Under the pieces are notes generated by a model. That model saw nothing but the letters and a program-made list of their open reading frames with translations, ran no database searches and was not told the DNA's origin. Positions 1 through 13,299 of a stretch of DNA of 64,000 bases are shown here, one piece after another. Numbering within the stretch: position 1 is the stretch's first letter; each line of letters opens with the position of its first letter. This DNA comes from Lepidonotus clava. Lineage: Eukaryota; Annelida; Polychaeta; Phyllodocida; Polynoidae. Where the stretch lies: positions 6,042,001 to 6,106,000 of the forward strand of contig OW387133.1 in assembly GCA_936440205.1 (NCBI GenBank), read 5' to 3'. A program made the translations under genes and the position numbers.

Positions 1-96
1 TATAGTTTTCCCTGTGTTTCTGTCTACAGAATTAGCCAAAATCAACCTGCAGATGCACATTAATACACAAACCAGTTATCCGTAGTATGGAGAATT

Positions 97-318
97 AAGG
101 GGGTATTCCACTACATGACACGGGCTACAATATCAGCGCGATATAATGATATTACAAGCAAACTCGCATACAAGAGTGATATAATGGTTAAAACTGGCAA
201 TTTGGAGCATATCACACATGTCTAACATAGAATGCATAGAATCTGTAACAATATTACGTGCAATTTCCTTGCGACATCATCATATCGCAGCCCAAGTCGT
301 GTAGTGGAATACCCCCTT
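97..318. mobile_element. MITE, family A (TIR like AAGGGGGTATTCCACTACA)
   Basis: A 222-bp non-coding element whose ends are inverted copies: AAGGGGGTATTCCACTACAT at the left and its near reverse complement at the right, followed inward by GACAC/GTCGTG. Related copies, usually with ends of the form AAGGGCCTATTACACTACA, lie near 8361, 55752 and 57858 and as the outer element at 52987. It has no open reading frame of note, so it would depend on a transposase supplied elsewhere. Superfamily not assigned. Confidence 0.75.
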
Positions 319-2940
319 TGAGCTACAGTGAAATTACGGAATCGACTCCTGGGCCCATATCTTTGTAACTATTTTGGCTAATCAGGGACATTTTGAATAG
401 CATCTCATGGTTAGAAATTCTGCCTATCATGCATAAATTCTACACCCGATAATCCCTCTTTGATACTATTTTGCAATAACACCATTACTTTTAGTCAAAG
501 ACAAAATTGCTGATCTTGAGACCCGGATCAAAATGTCCCTGATTAGCAAAATTAGTTATTAGTAAAATATGGGCCCTGGAAGTTTGATCGTGGGAATTCC
601 CCCGAAAGTTTTGCAGGTGGTACTGTTGATAAGCCGCAGATGCCTCTATTGCATGTATTCCCTTAATCAGTCTATTTGGGACAATGCGAAACGTTGATTA
701 TTTATTGCTCCATGGTAATGGATTGGCTCCCAAGTTCAAATCCCAAAGGAGCAGCATGAAAAAGTCTTAAGGCCCGCTACACTATTAGACTCAACTAAAC
801 TCCCTAGCTCATTCAAATATTTCAAGCATTCTTATTTAGCACTAATTTAACCACTGTGGCCTGTTGCACAATGAATTTCATAACAAAGAAAATAATAAAA
901 CAGTGCAGCATTCCGTTGTTACTTTGATCCTTAACAACACACGTTTTGACACTGATAAACACATATTTAGAATGATGCGCTGTAATCTTTACAGGATTTA
1001 TTTTTATTTCCCTTTTTACATTAATTTACAGAATTTAATTTGATCCAGTAGAAACCGAAATATAAGGGTTTTGTAACAAGGCAACTTTGCGTTGTTACAC
1101 AACCGTTCTTAAAGTTATCCTTAAGGTTGTGCTGTTATGAAATGTCATTGTGCAACGGGCCACAGGACTCCAACTTGTTTCCAAGTGATTCACCTCAGAA
1201 ATCCAACCCGAAGTCCCTACTAATTCTACACAATTACACGCAGTATATTCCCAATGCGTTTTGCTGCAGCTCAGGTCTAAATAGGTTGAGATCCGACTCA
1301 ATTGTATAAATGTATAATGTGTATTCCCCCTTAGAGACAGCTAGATCATCCAGATTTCCCCGGAGTAAGAGTAAATATTTCACTATCATTAGTGACTTAC
1401 AGAATTCAGAATGGTGGATCCGATAACCATTTTAATATAGAAGTGTTATCCCTATTATTTCAAATGTAATGATTTTGTGCCTTAGAAAAGTAATAACACA
1501 AGATGACATTTTTCTGTCACAGATGGAATAGTTTCCAATTGTTGTTTAACATTTCGAGACCAATCACTCCAAGAAAGTCTGGAGCAATTATTATAGTACT
1601 GGGCTGCGCACTGTATTAAGTACTTTTCGATCCATGGCATGAAATAGGCAATCAACTATAAACATCCAACAAAAGTGGCAATATCAAAAATAGAAACTAA
1701 CAATCACAGAGAACATGCAAAACTGTACTCAAGTTCCCATATCTCCTGTGGCCACATTTCATTCCGGCAGAATGGTCCCTTAATGGGCAATAATTGTTTT
1801 GAAAGACATTGGCAGAGTTTGAGGCAATTCTTGGTAGGTATTTATATAACTGTGTATAAGATGGCATTTATTTTAAGGCCCAAAAAGAGGTTCTTGATTT
1901 CAGGTTTCCTACATCCTGAAAAATAAGTAGGATCGGAAGGTCGGAATCTCCTTTTTTTTTAGATGTATTTTTCAACAGCAATGGTGGAGACAGATGGCTT
2001 TAAATTTGAAAATAAAAATAACTTCCTTGATGCACCTTTTGAAATGATTTTTAACATCTGTAATACCTATTTGGATAAGATGTAGGGCGTGTAAAGATCA
2101 TTTGTTCATATCTACATAATCTTAATGATTTTACCCATTTAATTTTGTCGGACTCTTATAAGTACTGTATCATTATAAGTCAAAACAAAACAAAGTCACC
2201 TCAAATACATAATGTATTGATCAATGTATAAGACAATTACTGTCTTATGATGCATAGACGCCTATAGAAGGTTGCAGTCATCTTTAAGCAAAATACAACG
2301 GTAATTGATTTTTATCATTTCAGATGAATATAACAATACAACCCCCAAATAATGACAATATCTTGGGCTGAAAGTCGCAGCCTCGGCAAATGCTTTCTGA
2401 AAAGAATTGGTGATTTCTTTTTGTATTCAAGTATTTCCTAGACTATTAGTTCCATAATTGTAGAAAATGATGCTTGTTCACTACAAAAAAAAGAACAGGT
2501 ATATTTGTTAGTTTGTGGGTTTCCCTGAAATGTATTAAGTTGTAATCTTACCAGTCCCCTCAAACAAATTCTATGCTTGTTTCATATGACCCGTCATTGT
2601 ATAAGCCGAATATGATATGATAAGGGGTGTCGGACAACTACCACCACAGAAACCTGAAGAGCCTCTTACCAGGGAAACCCGATCCGTGCTTGAAATAGAC
2701 AAAAGTCAATTTGGGGGTTTGTAGTTTCAGACACGTGGCATCGTTTTTGCTCCGGGCCCCAGTGTTCATGCATAGCATTCCGGACCCCACGCCTCTGTTC
2801 TGGGCCCCTGATATATAGCTCTTGGCTGGGCCCTACCTGCTGGAGTCATATTCTCGGTACGGGTGCTGCCAGGAATCAGGGTATTTTGTAGTGTAAATAC
2901 GACCAGTGGGGAGATTGGAGCTTATGTAAACAAAGTGCAG
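319..2940. other. intergenic or intronic stretch, nothing recognised
   Basis: AT-rich single-copy-looking sequence. Only short ORFs without domain-like composition, no repeat shared with the rest of the window that I could see, and no RNA gene. Confidence 0.5.
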
Positions 2941-2948
2941 ACTCAGGG

Positions 2949-3200
2949 CTAAAGGGCGGTTTACACTACCTGACATGGCATCACTCCTATCAATGTAGAA
3001 ACTCTTTTGAGAAATAATCTGCCCAGTAATATTCAATTTTACAGTACATATGTACATAAGATTTGAGGTTAGGATCCATGTATATAAAGTCACCCTCATA
3101 TAATATTCACATATGAAAATCTGTGCATACAATCGTAGGTAGACCCGTGTGTACGCTTAAGGCGCTATTACACTACCTGACGTGAGCCATTGGAAAGTGA
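2949..3200. repeat. two family A MITE ends in the same orientation
   Basis: AAAGGGCGGTTTACACTACC begins near 2951 and AAGGCGCTATTACACTACCT near 3159. Both match the left-end motif of family A and point the same way, so this looks like the remains of two copies or of one copy truncated by another. No matching right ends are visible nearby. Confidence 0.5.
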
Positions 3201-3984
3201 ACTAAGAAACCTACCTACTATAACTATTATGTGACGTTAAATACTTTAGTAAGACTGAGTGGACCCAGAATTTGAAAGACAAAATCGTTTTTCACTTGGA
3301 TTTTTGAACGTTTTACTTAATACTTTCGGTACTGATATACTTAAATTAAAATTGATTTACATGCATTTAAAGGAAGTGTACCTGTAAATTTTGACTTTGT
3401 CTTGTTTATAGTTTTATGAAGTGCAGAAAATCAAAACAAAATCCTTCCTCATATATTCCAACACCTTTTCAATAGTACAACACAGTTCTTTTTAGGATGT
3501 TATCGACATGCCTGTAGAGTTTCAAGTGTATCGCAGGAATACTAATTAAGAAATCTTTGGTCATAGGAAAAATGATTAATCAATTTTTAGCCAAACCTTA
3601 TTTGAAAATAATCTAGGTGCCGAGTCTACTTCTTTGATTAGACATTTCAAAATATATCTTTCATTTGAAGTGTGAACTATGTGAATAGCACCTAATGTGG
3701 CCACCAACCACAGTAGTTTAACTCAGTTTAAGAGATGGGAAAAAACTAACCATATCCAGAAATCCTCCCCAGCTCCAGATCATGCCCTGGTGCATATGAT
3801 GCACAGTGATAGTCTAGTAGATATTCCACCAGAAAATCGCCCACGGTCACAGACTGAATATGTTCCCCCCATATCCCCTCAGGGGGCTGGTAGAAATATC
3901 TCAGCTTGAATAACGATGAATTATTTACACGCGGGTCTATGGTTGATGAGGCCCAAGTGTAGGCCGTGAGAGGGGTTTAGCCCT
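3201..3984. other. stretch with nothing recognised
   Basis: AT-rich; short ORFs only, none with recognisable motifs. The last part becomes GC-richer as it approaches the dispersed repeat that follows. Confidence 0.4.
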
Positions 3985-4430
3985 GGTGTTTGGGGGGGGG
4001 AGGGCACTGACTCTTAGAACGTCACTACTCACTGCCAAACTACCACACAGCTTTTTGTGACTGACCACTCCTGAATTTAAATTGACTGCCTCCTAATCAT
4101 AGGGGACACAGATCAACGCCCTCCCAAAAAAGAAAGAAAATAAGTAAATAGGGATCTATCACCAAAACTGCCTAGGAAAGATTTTGATACAATCTTGTTA
4201 GTTCTCTTTTTGTGAAAAGAGGAAGCAATAACGCTACGTTTCAAGTTATTGCCCATATATTGTTCTATATAATTATGTAGTTTACGGCCCTCCTTTTTTA
4301 CATAAAAAATGGGCGACCGCCCCTCAATGTTGACGTGCACCGCCCCCACTTCACATGTCTGTTTGGCAGTGGGTACCTTTTCAAGTCCAAGTGCCCCCCC
4401 CGCCCACAGGGGGTTTAGCCCCCATCTGTG
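3985..4430 (-). repeat. dispersed repeat, family G, reverse orientation
   Basis: Contains the reverse complement of phrases found at 10450-10800 and 13725-14130: a block reading as CACTGCCAAAC, a block around GACCACTCCTGAATTTAAAT and one around TGCCAAACAGAC. The family is low-copy, about 400 bp, with runs of G or C near the ends. Coding capacity is not apparent; origin not assigned. Confidence 0.5.
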
Positions 4431-5280
4431 TTGGATACTGCCACTAGATGGCGACACAAGTAGAAAGATAAGGAGGTGGGCAATAGACCTGTCCACTTTG
4501 CCAGCTAGCCCACCCCTTATTTCTATGATATCAACATTTTTAGAAAAAAGTTCATCATACTTGATTCACAGTCATTTTCCTAGTAGTATTACCCAAAACT
4601 AATCTTTATAAGCTTTTACTTTCAATATGATGTTAAATATGTAGCTGTAGGACTGGAAAGTAAAAATAGCAATTTCCAATAGGGTTTGCCCACAATGTCC
4701 AGCCCTAAAATCACAAAAACATACCTTATTTTGGTTCACTTGAAATGGAGATAATTACCTAATTGAGAGAAATAATAATTCATCCTCATTTATAAACACC
4801 TTATTGACTTAGAAAACACAAGTACTAACTCATTCACTCAGATTTGTGTCAGTGCCTGACTTTCCAAAAACTGCAATTATGTCCGACCTCTGTATCACGC
4901 CAGCAATACATCCCAAAGTGGACAGGTCTATTGGGCCCCAGACCCACTTGGACATTTTTACAAAGTCGACTGATGGATCGGCAAGAAAATCAGCTAATTC
5001 TGCCCAAATATTTGGCCAATTTTAACAACAATTTAGAATAAATGTGACCAGTCACAGACATGGTGACCTAAAGGGATATTAGTCAGTTTCCATTATTAGG
5101 TGATTCATTGATGAAAACAAGCTATTAAAAGATTAAGATCAGTATGTACTGCTTAGGCAATTTCAAACTCCCATATCTCAGCCTCTAATTGGAAAATTTA
5201 CAAATGGTTTGCAGCATCTGAAAGGTAAAATCATAAATTCATTTTCATACTTTCCCCCTCTAGGACACAAATTCCCATGA
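4431..5280. other. stretch with nothing recognised
   Basis: AT-rich sequence with no convincing gene. A short GATGGCGACACAAG block near 4447 is of the kind seen in tRNA-derived SINEs but has no complete promoter boxes. Confidence 0.4.
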
Positions 5281-5289
5281 TTGGTCACA

Positions 5290-5401
5290 AATATTTGCAA
5301 TTTAATGTAGCACACTGACAGGCGATCATATAGGAACCCGCTGATTTTAGCGCCCCTTTTTGGCCAACCATAAGAGTTGCCTAGTGGATATAGGGCTTAA
5401 G
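5290..5401. repeat. fragment of MITE family C (right half)
   Basis: Ends in GCCTAGTGGATATAGGGCTTA, close to the right end of the complete copies at 16382, 39977 and 59721, and carries the inner CACTGACAGGCGATC block of the same family. No left end is visible. Confidence 0.5.
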
Positions 5402-5942
5402 GGACAAAGTAGGAATATCCACATGCTGGGATTAAATATCTAACTGATATAGGGAGTTATGTTTCCTAGCCCTAGTTTCCAGTTTCTTTCTGAAACATAG
5501 AAGTTGACATCATTATATAGGGTATGGGCTACTGTTAAACCATAGAAAATTGTTAGTGCAGGGTGAAAATCATGTCCGACTAAAATGTGTTTTAATGAGT
5601 GTTTTGGTTTTTTTATCTGAGTGTATGCATAGACGATTGGAGTTATGTCTGGAAGCCAAGTGTGTGGAAATTCGGTATTGTCAGACATGGATATTCATTT
5701 CATTTTGTTGATCATTAGGAAGAAGTTGAGTAATTTTTGTTAACACTATTTAATGGAAACAAACTACAAATTACGTGAATACGTGAAGTTTGTAATGATT
5801 TGTTGAGATTAGTTCTTAGTTTTAACACATAATACCCATTATCTAAATGGGCTGAAGAAAGAAGGGGAAAATAATATTATATGAAAAAGCATAATCTATT
5901 GGGATTAGATCTTGCATGAATTAAACAACGATATCTATGTCT
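5402..5942. other. stretch with nothing recognised
   Basis: AT-rich, no supported gene or repeat. Confidence 0.4.
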
Positions 5943-5943
5943 G

Positions 5944-6252
5944 CCCAGCAAACAAGGCTCGTGTTTTCTTTCACTTTAACACGTGTTTTATTAGTTGTAA
6001 ACTAGTTTAGGACCAAACTCCAAGTTTACCCCATGAAAACTACAGGTTTATAACACGAGTTTTGATTTAGTGATCAACTAGTGCTTTACACATGTTTTAC
6101 AGGTTGAATTAAGCTAAAGAAACTCACAGTAAACACGGGATTAACACAAACATGTGAAAAACACCAGAAATGTTGTTAACAAAATCTCGTGAATACCACC
6201 ACTTTTTGCTCCCTGTAAAACACATGTTAACACGAGTCTTTGTTTCTTGGGT
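5944..6252. mobile_element. MITE with ~23-bp TIRs (family K)
   Basis: The left end CCCAGCAAACAAGGCTCGTG and the right end (reverse complement CCCAAGAAACAAAGACTCGT) form imperfect inverted repeats about 309 bp apart. The interior repeats short motifs such as AACACGTG, AACACGAG and ACACATGTT in both orientations, so the element can fold back on itself. No ORF of note. Only this copy is seen in the window. Confidence 0.65.
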
Positions 6253-6900
6253 GTATTTCCGAAAAGGAATAATGATTATTATGATATTATTCTGTTTGGT
6301 TTCACTATTGAATGAGATTACGATTCCAAGACTCTATCCCAATATAGGAATAGCATTGGACTCACTGCTCAAAAGATTGGCAACATCTTTATGCTTTTTG
6401 ATTTGGTACATCAGAAGCACAAGTACTTCTTCATTATAATCTAGTCAATTAATGTTAGCGATGGATCAAACTAGTCAACTTCAGCAGAATTGTGCCCCCT
6501 GTAGTACTCTAGTATTGATGGTTCACGGTATGGCTGTCACTTGGATTTTATGTTTCAAACTTTAAGGAGATATCTAAAGAGGATATAAATCTGTAATACT
6601 TAAGTCTGATGATAGGAAACTTAGTCTTATTTCATCGAAGCATAAATAGCTTGTATCTCTAATTTGACCATTTCCAACCAGTGCATACCACTTTATGATT
6701 ATCCTCCAATTATCTAACCAGAAATAGATCATCAAGTGCAGACTCTCAGTCTGGAGTAACTAAGAAATCGTTAACGTTACACGAAGCAATAGTTCAAAAT
6801 AGTTAGACACACTTATGTGTATTTCATACATCTAATACATCTGAAAACCAGGGGCACTCTAATGAATATAAATTCCTTTTTAAAAAAGTGGAGAGAATTG
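6253..6900. other. stretch with nothing recognised
   Basis: AT-rich; no supported features. Confidence 0.4.
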
Positions 6901-6904
6901 ACTG

Positions 6905-7262
6905 TACCCTTTATGGATCTGGACCCTTAGAATTGAAATTCTTAAATTCGACACGAAACATCACTATTATGTAACGAAAACGATATGCTACAGGGTTTGA
7001 AAATAATTTGTTACAGGGGACATTGCAAATTCTCAAAATCTCCACGGGACATGGACAATGACATGTGACATGGCTATTTCTTAAATTCAACACAGGCCTC
7101 CCCACCCCACTATCATATGTAGGGAAAGAACATGCGACACGGTGTAAAAATAAATAGTGACAGGATATAGCCAATGCTTTAAATAGTCATGGGACATGGG
7201 CATTATGCAGCGACATAGGCAACATGGCAATTTCTTAAATGTGATATGGAGACCCCATCCAT
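6905..7262. repeat. dispersed repeat, family E (GACATG-periodic)
   Basis: A degenerate array built from phrases of the type RCGACATGGGCATTTCTTAA and TAAATTCGACATGCGACA, recurring every 60-70 bp. Related stretches occur at 40362-40430, 41262-41330, 48953-49180, 49610-49690 and 60799-61010, usually ending in a run of C followed by TCC. Origin unknown; non-coding. Confidence 0.6.
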
Positions 7263-8360
7263 CTCCCCCCTCCCCCACATCCAGGGCCAAGCTATTGCAG
7301 AGCGATGCTCAGTTTTTGTACTTCAATCTCCCCTCTGTCCAGTGTAGCGGGCTGTCTGGGCCCGATGGCCTTCTAATCACGGGTAGGCCAGGCGGGGCGG
7401 CCAGACAGGGGCCGGGAGGGGGTTCAATGAAGCATGGGGATTTAAAGAAATGACTGGGTTTTTTTTATCAGTCTAAATGCACTTAACCTTATAATCGTCT
7501 GCTGTGCTTAGCTTTCAAATGGCCTATGAGGTTTTTGTTTTCTTTTGCTTTTTATTTCTGAATCAATCTTCAGGGGGCCAGAACAGAACTGGAGTTAATA
7601 TGGATTGGTTCTATAAAACCCCTACTTTCTGGTGATTTTGGATTGCACAAGCAATCTTTCCTGCATTGCTTTAATATCTGTTTCACACTATTAGTTGGTT
7701 AGTTTCAAGCTAATCAAATACAAATTCAATGTCAGTACTCTATTCCTAAAAGTTATTTCCCTCCTAGTTGCTTCTAGAAAAAAAGTACAAAAAGTGTCTC
7801 CTTCTTTTTCATCAGTCGGGAGTGGCATCTCTGCTGTAATTATCTTGATGGTTGGAAAAATGCATTATGCGTATCCTGTAGATAGTTTAATTAAGAGTTT
7901 CTGGTGCTATAAATGTTTTTCCTCAATGGTTTTTAGTCTAGTAAATACAGTACAAAAATCATGAAATAGGAGGTTCCTGCTCCCCCCCCCCCCCCCCCCC
8001 CCAAGAACAAAAAAAGAAATAAGAAAAAAAAGACACACCCCAAGCCAATCGTCCCTTGAGGTCTGCCACTGAATCATCTTATCAAGATTAGCAGAATCTA
8101 CGTCCACTTCAAATGGGTACTAAGAAATGGCTGTTGCTCAGTATTGATTTTAGGGGTCCACATCTATGAACCAGCATTGCCCTCTCTCTTACATGACTTG
8201 TTACCCCCCACTTTGTGTCCACCTCAATTTGTGGTTCCCACTTTGGTCACCAGGGGCTTAACATATTGAGAGGGAATTGGGATGACAGGTCGTTTGATCA
8301 GGGGGTGTAGGTAAAGTTCGGGGGCCAGGCTAGGCCGGGCTGGTCAGGCCTAGGACCCTG
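7263..8360. other. intergenic stretch with a poly-C tract
   Basis: Mixed composition. Near 7982-8002 lies a run of about 20 C residues. The ORFs crossing this tract encode a Gly run and are artefacts of it. No gene recognised. Confidence 0.5.
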
Positions 8361-8819
8361 AAGGGCCTATTACAATACACGACTTGGATTCCACGATTTG
8401 CCTATGACATGACCGTGTCGTTGTCATGTCGTTGCCATGTCGTTATCATGTCACCGCTTGGACCCCCTTCCAGGGTATTACACTACTGTGATGCCTTTAG
8501 GCCTTGATCTATGAGGACATCTATGTCCCTACCACATGAGGCCCACGACATGGACTGCAATTCAATATATTTCTATCTTGACACTATGACATTATTAAAC
8601 ATGTTGAATCCATGTCGTGGGCTACGATGTATCCTACGGCATTCATCTCCATGACTTCACTGTGACAAAAACTCGTTTTTTACAACTTTAAAGTCGTACC
8701 CATTACGACATATACTATTACACTATGTCGCTCCATTACGACATATACTATTACACTATGGCGTAGCATCCTACGACATGGCCACGATCTGTTCATGTCG
8801 TGTAGTGTAATAGGGCCTT
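8361..8819. mobile_element. MITE, family A
   Basis: About 459 bp. Left end AAGGGCCTATTACAATACAC and right end GTGTAGTGTAATAGGGCCTT are inverted copies. The interior is full of CATGTCG/CGACATG words in both orientations. A ~35-bp unit containing ATTACGACATATACTATTAC is tandemly duplicated near 8690-8760. Confidence 0.8.
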
Positions 8820-9619
8820 GGGTACATGGCTGACCAGTCACCGATTGCCTATAGGTTCAGGGCCCTTGCATAGCTTAGCTGCCTTTGAGCTACTTCCCAA
8901 AGCATATATAGTTTGAGGTCCTATGCAGGCTCTACTTAGATACTGAATAATCCCATCCCAATTGAGTACATCCCAGGGTTGTACACGGGTTCGACAAAAT
9001 AACAGTATAAGTCCACCCCAACCACGCCCCACAATGGAATGTTGTCCAAAAGTTCCACCTTTCCTTCCAAAGCCTAATGTAAAAACCCTAAAAAAAATAC
9101 TAGGAAAATATTGAAAAGCTCCACTTCTTACTGCTCGCCACCCCCCTTTTTTTCAGTTTTTATTATTGGAAATATAGGCAAAAGTTCCACTTGTGGAACC
9201 TCGCCAGCCCCCTTATAGCAGAACCTGGGTACGGGTCTGTACATTATCCCCTACAGCCGACGCCGCCACCCCTCCCCCTCCCTCCCAGCTTGTCTCCTTT
9301 CACTCCCACCCAGTTTTATGTTTTGTAAACCCCTCCTTCGCTAATCGGTGAAGGTGTGGGCGTGCGGAGAGGATTCAGGACTCTTTGTCAGACCAAAGGG
9401 CAGCCTGCTTTTTACATTACTCATGGGAAGAGCAAAAAAACTGTTAGCTTTGAGAAGGGAGAGTTATAGTATATCGCTCACCTGCTAAAAGGTGGTAATC
9501 CATGAACAACTGTTTGTAAAATCTGACGATTGTGAACAGTGGGGAAAATGACCTTGCGGTAAATCAACCAGTTACAAGTGTCAGGTTCTGATGATATGAA
9601 AACCTGAAAAGATAAAATA
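8820..9619. other. stretch with nothing recognised
   Basis: Mixed composition with pyrimidine-rich patches near 9250-9320; no supported gene. Confidence 0.4.
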
Positions 9620-9662
9620 TTACATCAAGGTTCTCAGAAAATATCTGAGAACCTTGATGTAA
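9620..9662. repeat. perfect 19-bp stem hairpin
   Basis: TTACATCAAGGTTCTCAGA is followed after a 5-base AAATA loop by its exact reverse complement. The perfection suggests a recent foldback event or a structured RNA; nothing around it decides. Confidence 0.8.
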
Positions 9663-10379
9663 CACATGGATACCTTTTTACTTATTTGTCTTTCAAAAGA
9701 ATAAATAATAGGTAACGATGTCCAAATTAACTACCCTGCACTTGAGGTGCATTATTTGGCTGCCCGGTGCATGGATTTGGACGACTGTGCGCCCTGATCC
9801 TTGTGAACATTGATAATCTATATATAAGGGAGAATGGATGCAGTATATTCCAGGTGCAAACTCTTTAGAACCGAGCACCAGGTGGGTGCATACAGCGTTT
9901 CCTATCAACGCTGCTAAAAATATGTGAATCCAATAGTGGTTGTTCTAAAATTAAATATGAATCTAAAATGTCTGAAGCCGATAGTCAAATACATGCAAAT
10001 GAAAATCTATTCTGATTCCATGCTATAAACAACATGAAAACATGAAATTGAACTGATAAGGAAAACAAGCTAGGAAGGGGTACTAAAAATGGAATATTCA
10101 TACAAAATAAAAAATATTGTGGTTATCATCAAAATCATCTCCAATGTAAGGAAGATTGCTAGACTGAACATTACCAGTAATGCACACCGATTATTCTTAG
10201 CACAACTTTAAGATTGTTGATAGTAACTATGTATGTGGCAATATATCTGATCTTTCTATTTTCATTGGAACCACGTACCACATCAGTGAGATCCTTCTGC
10301 TAGGTCTTATCAGCAGGTCTCATCTTACAAGGTGCGGATTATAACCCAAATCTCCAGGTTATCACAATACACGTAATCC
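9663..10379. other. stretch with nothing recognised
   Basis: AT-rich; no gene or repeat recognised. Confidence 0.4.
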
Positions 10380-10449
10380 CCCTCCCAAGTGGCTCCAGGC
10401 CTTCCCCCTGAGCACCTGAGGAGCTCATCTGAACAGCTCAGACCTGTAG

Positions 10450-10800
10450 GGCAACGATCTGGGGGGGGGGGGTGACTTGGGCCTCAAAAGGCAATTGCCA
10501 AACGGATTTGCAAAGTGCAGGAGGAGTAGTGGAGGAGGAGGAGAGTCATCCACTTTTATGCCAATAAGGAGGCAGTGAACTTCTTCTGTAGAGAAATGAT
10601 TGTGCAATATCTAGAAACTCAGCCCTATAACTTAAAAATTATGACAATTCTATAAGGAGTTTTCCTTTAGCAACTCAGGTGATTTTTTTCTTTGAACTCT
10701 CTGATTCTAGAAGGGTGGTGATCCACTTACCCCCAAAAATAAGGGCGGTCAACTAGAATTCAGGAGTAATCAGTCAACAAAAGGAGGGGCTGTAGATATA
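10450..10800 (+). repeat. dispersed repeat, family G
   Basis: Collinear with 13725-14130. Shared phrases include GCCAATAAGGAGG-GTGAACTTCTTCTGT, a TATAAGGAGTTTTCCT-like block, a TCTGATTCTAGAAGG-GTGATC block and TTCAGGAGTAATCAGTCAAC. Identity is roughly 65-75% by eye, so both copies are old. Confidence 0.6.
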
Positions 10801-11294
10801 CAGTGGAGCCTTCAAAGAGACAGTGTCCCCCAACTCAGGGCCTCTGGCCCAGAGAATGTTTATCCGGGCAAGTACTCAACTTGGGTGTGGATACCCAGTG
10901 CAAAACGGATACCGTGATCTGTGGCTGTGATCGGGGCAAAGGCAGGGCTGGGGAAAAAAGAGGGGGCTGTCACTGACTAGACTACTCTAAAAAGGGGAGC
11001 TGTCAAGGTTTACTGTCCTGTGGGGGCTGTAGTGGTAAGCTGCTGTAGTCAGAAGAAAGCATAATGGGCAAGTTTAAGGCTGTTCAATATAATTTTATAG
11101 GTTGTGTTATCTCTGAGGAACAATGCTCATTAAATTAGTTTTTAGAAAAACACAGCAGCTGTATGGATAACAAGAAGCTGTTCCTAGACATTTCAGAAAG
11201 AAGGGCTGTAAACTTATGATATACAGAAATTGCAAAGAGCAGTCATAACACCATATCGAGGATTGTAGTTTTGCAGTTTGCACCCAAGACACCG

Positions 11295-11652
11295 CCCAGG
11301 CAAGACTGTAACGTTATTATAACAAGACAGTAACATTCTTGTTGGTTCTGCTTTGGCTCTTGTTGCATCATTTTTATGGCACTCAATAATGTCTTTAGAA
11401 CCTAACAATGCAACGTTGCGCTGTGACATTATCATAACATTCTGGTTATGTTATTTCACATAAAAACAAAGTTATTATAACATTATGTAGGTCTCAAATT
11501 CAACAGAAGATAACATTATTGTAGCACTCTATCTCGGAGAGTCTCAACCTAACATAAAGTAATGAAACTGTTGCATGAAGAGTGGGCAGGTTACAGCCTG
11601 ACCAAAAGCATATGGTCACAGAATGTGTTCGATACGTTGCTGCTTGCCTGGG
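11295..11652. mobile_element. MITE, family B (TIR CCCAGGCAAG), unoccupied
   Basis: 358 bp with ends CCCAGGCAAG and CTTGCCTGGG. The interior holds repeated AACATTATTATAACATT-type words and GGTTATGTTATTTCA, shared with copies at 57476-57826, 62095-62458 and the copy that the Polinton interrupts. Non-coding. Confidence 0.8.
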
Positions 11653-11789
11653 AGTACCCTCCCCTCCCACCCCACCGGGGATGTTTATACGAGGAGCTCT
11701 GGAGAGTGTGTCGTGTGTATCTCATACCACGAGGTATTTAGGTAGGTGTGGTTTGATGTGGGCACCGCGCTAGACCCGCCAACATAACA

Positions 11790-12150
11790 GGGACATAATA
11801 TGATAAATATGACCCGCCAGTTGACTAACCCCATTCCCTACTTACTGGCCCTTCTCGTCCGTTATGACCCAGATTAGCTATTGCATAATGGGTCCGTACA
11901 CCCACAACAGTCCATGACTTTTATTGGCAAGGTCAAATCTGTTAAGAATTTTTTTAATAGCCCTCTTTAAATAGCATAGGTAATCCCTTTGATGGTTTTT
12001 GGGCTGGTCGCTTATTCATGGTCCTACCTGCCATACACCAGGTGATGCAAAACATTCTGGGATACAGGGTGGAATCCCCACCTAAGATGGTTGCTGGTTC
12101 ACAGTCCTAGTTTGAGTGCCTAGCGGACTTGGACATAGCTACAGTCTAGG
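11790..12150 (+). repeat. dispersed repeat, family H, copy 1
   Basis: Collinear with 16690-17095. Shared phrases include CACAACAGTCCATGRCTTTTA, TACCTGCCATAMACCA, CCCACCTAARATGGTTGCTG and GCCTAGCGGACTTGGACATA. No coding potential; family not assigned. Confidence 0.65.
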
Positions 12151-12920
12151 GCCCTCCCTGCCCCCATGTTGTCTATACTATTTATGTGAGTTGACATACC
12201 CTGTGGCCATCCCTGATGATATGAGGTGTCAGTTGAACGTAAAATATCCAGGACTTTATAGACAACTATAAATGCCACCTACAGTCTGTTTGCCATGTTT
12301 TAATGACATTTGGGTTTATTCATAATATTTTCTTTAACTTCACTTTGGGAACATTGAGCCATATTCTAATTGCGATTTTAATCCCATCACACATTAGGTT
12401 TATCCCAGGGTTGGGGAAGGATTGGAGAAAATAGTGATCATTGTCTCTTAAAGTTGGATTTGAGTTGGATTTGAGTTATTGAAACAAGACAGAATATATA
12501 TTTTTCTATAACCCAAACAGTGTAAAACCTTAAATTTTATCAATTGGCAGATTTCCAGGTTTTTCCAGCCAGTCAAAATGCTGTATTTCAGGGAAAAACA
12601 GGGTAGGACATTTTAGGTAGGGCTGACAAGCTTTAACGTTGGTTCTTATGGGGGAAAAGCCAATATGTATACAAAGCTGCAATATACCAATTTGAGGAGG
12701 AATTTGCCACCCAAATTGCGTTGATAGATATTGTGTTATGCAACGCTCTTCATGGAATAAGCAAGGAAGCAATTATAAAAGTATTTCATAGTTGACTTTA
12801 ATGTCGGTGCAAAATGGGATTCCTCTCCGCTAACTTAGCATGGTTCATCTTGTTCCTCCTGCCCCCTGGTTCATCCCCGATCCCACTTCCATATACATCC
12901 TCCTCATTTCCACCCCTAAT
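12151..12920. other. stretch with nothing recognised
   Basis: No supported features. Confidence 0.4.
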
Positions 12921-13299
12921 CTTAAAGCCACATCCCCACTTGGGCAACCAAGAACAGCAACCAACGTTAGTCGTCGGACGATTAAGAAATTAGTACATCA
13001 TTGGGTGACTAACTAGTTGCTGGGCTACTAAAAAGACTAATCGCCATGTTGGGAAGCTCTTGTAGTTAGTAGTCAGGTGCCGAGAGGGAACATTAGTACT
13101 TCGCCAGATGATTAACTAGTCGCCCATGGGTATAGAAAAATATTAAACATGTCAAACATTTTTCTCTAAACCCTCAGTGACTAGTGGTTTAATCACCAGA
13201 CATCAAAGTGCCAGTATCTAGTTGGTCGCGGGGTGACTAACAATGTAAGTCGCCGCCAATTTTTCAATCTTTAATCACCCAAGTGGGGACCAGGCTTAA
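12921..13299. mobile_element. MITE, family J
   Basis: Left end CTTAAAGCCACATCCCCACTT and right end CCCAAGTGGGGACCAGGCTT are imperfect inverted repeats about 379 bp apart. The interior contains many GACTA/TAGTC words in both orientations, so it is a foldback element. A more decayed relative lies at about 41568-41823. Confidence 0.7.
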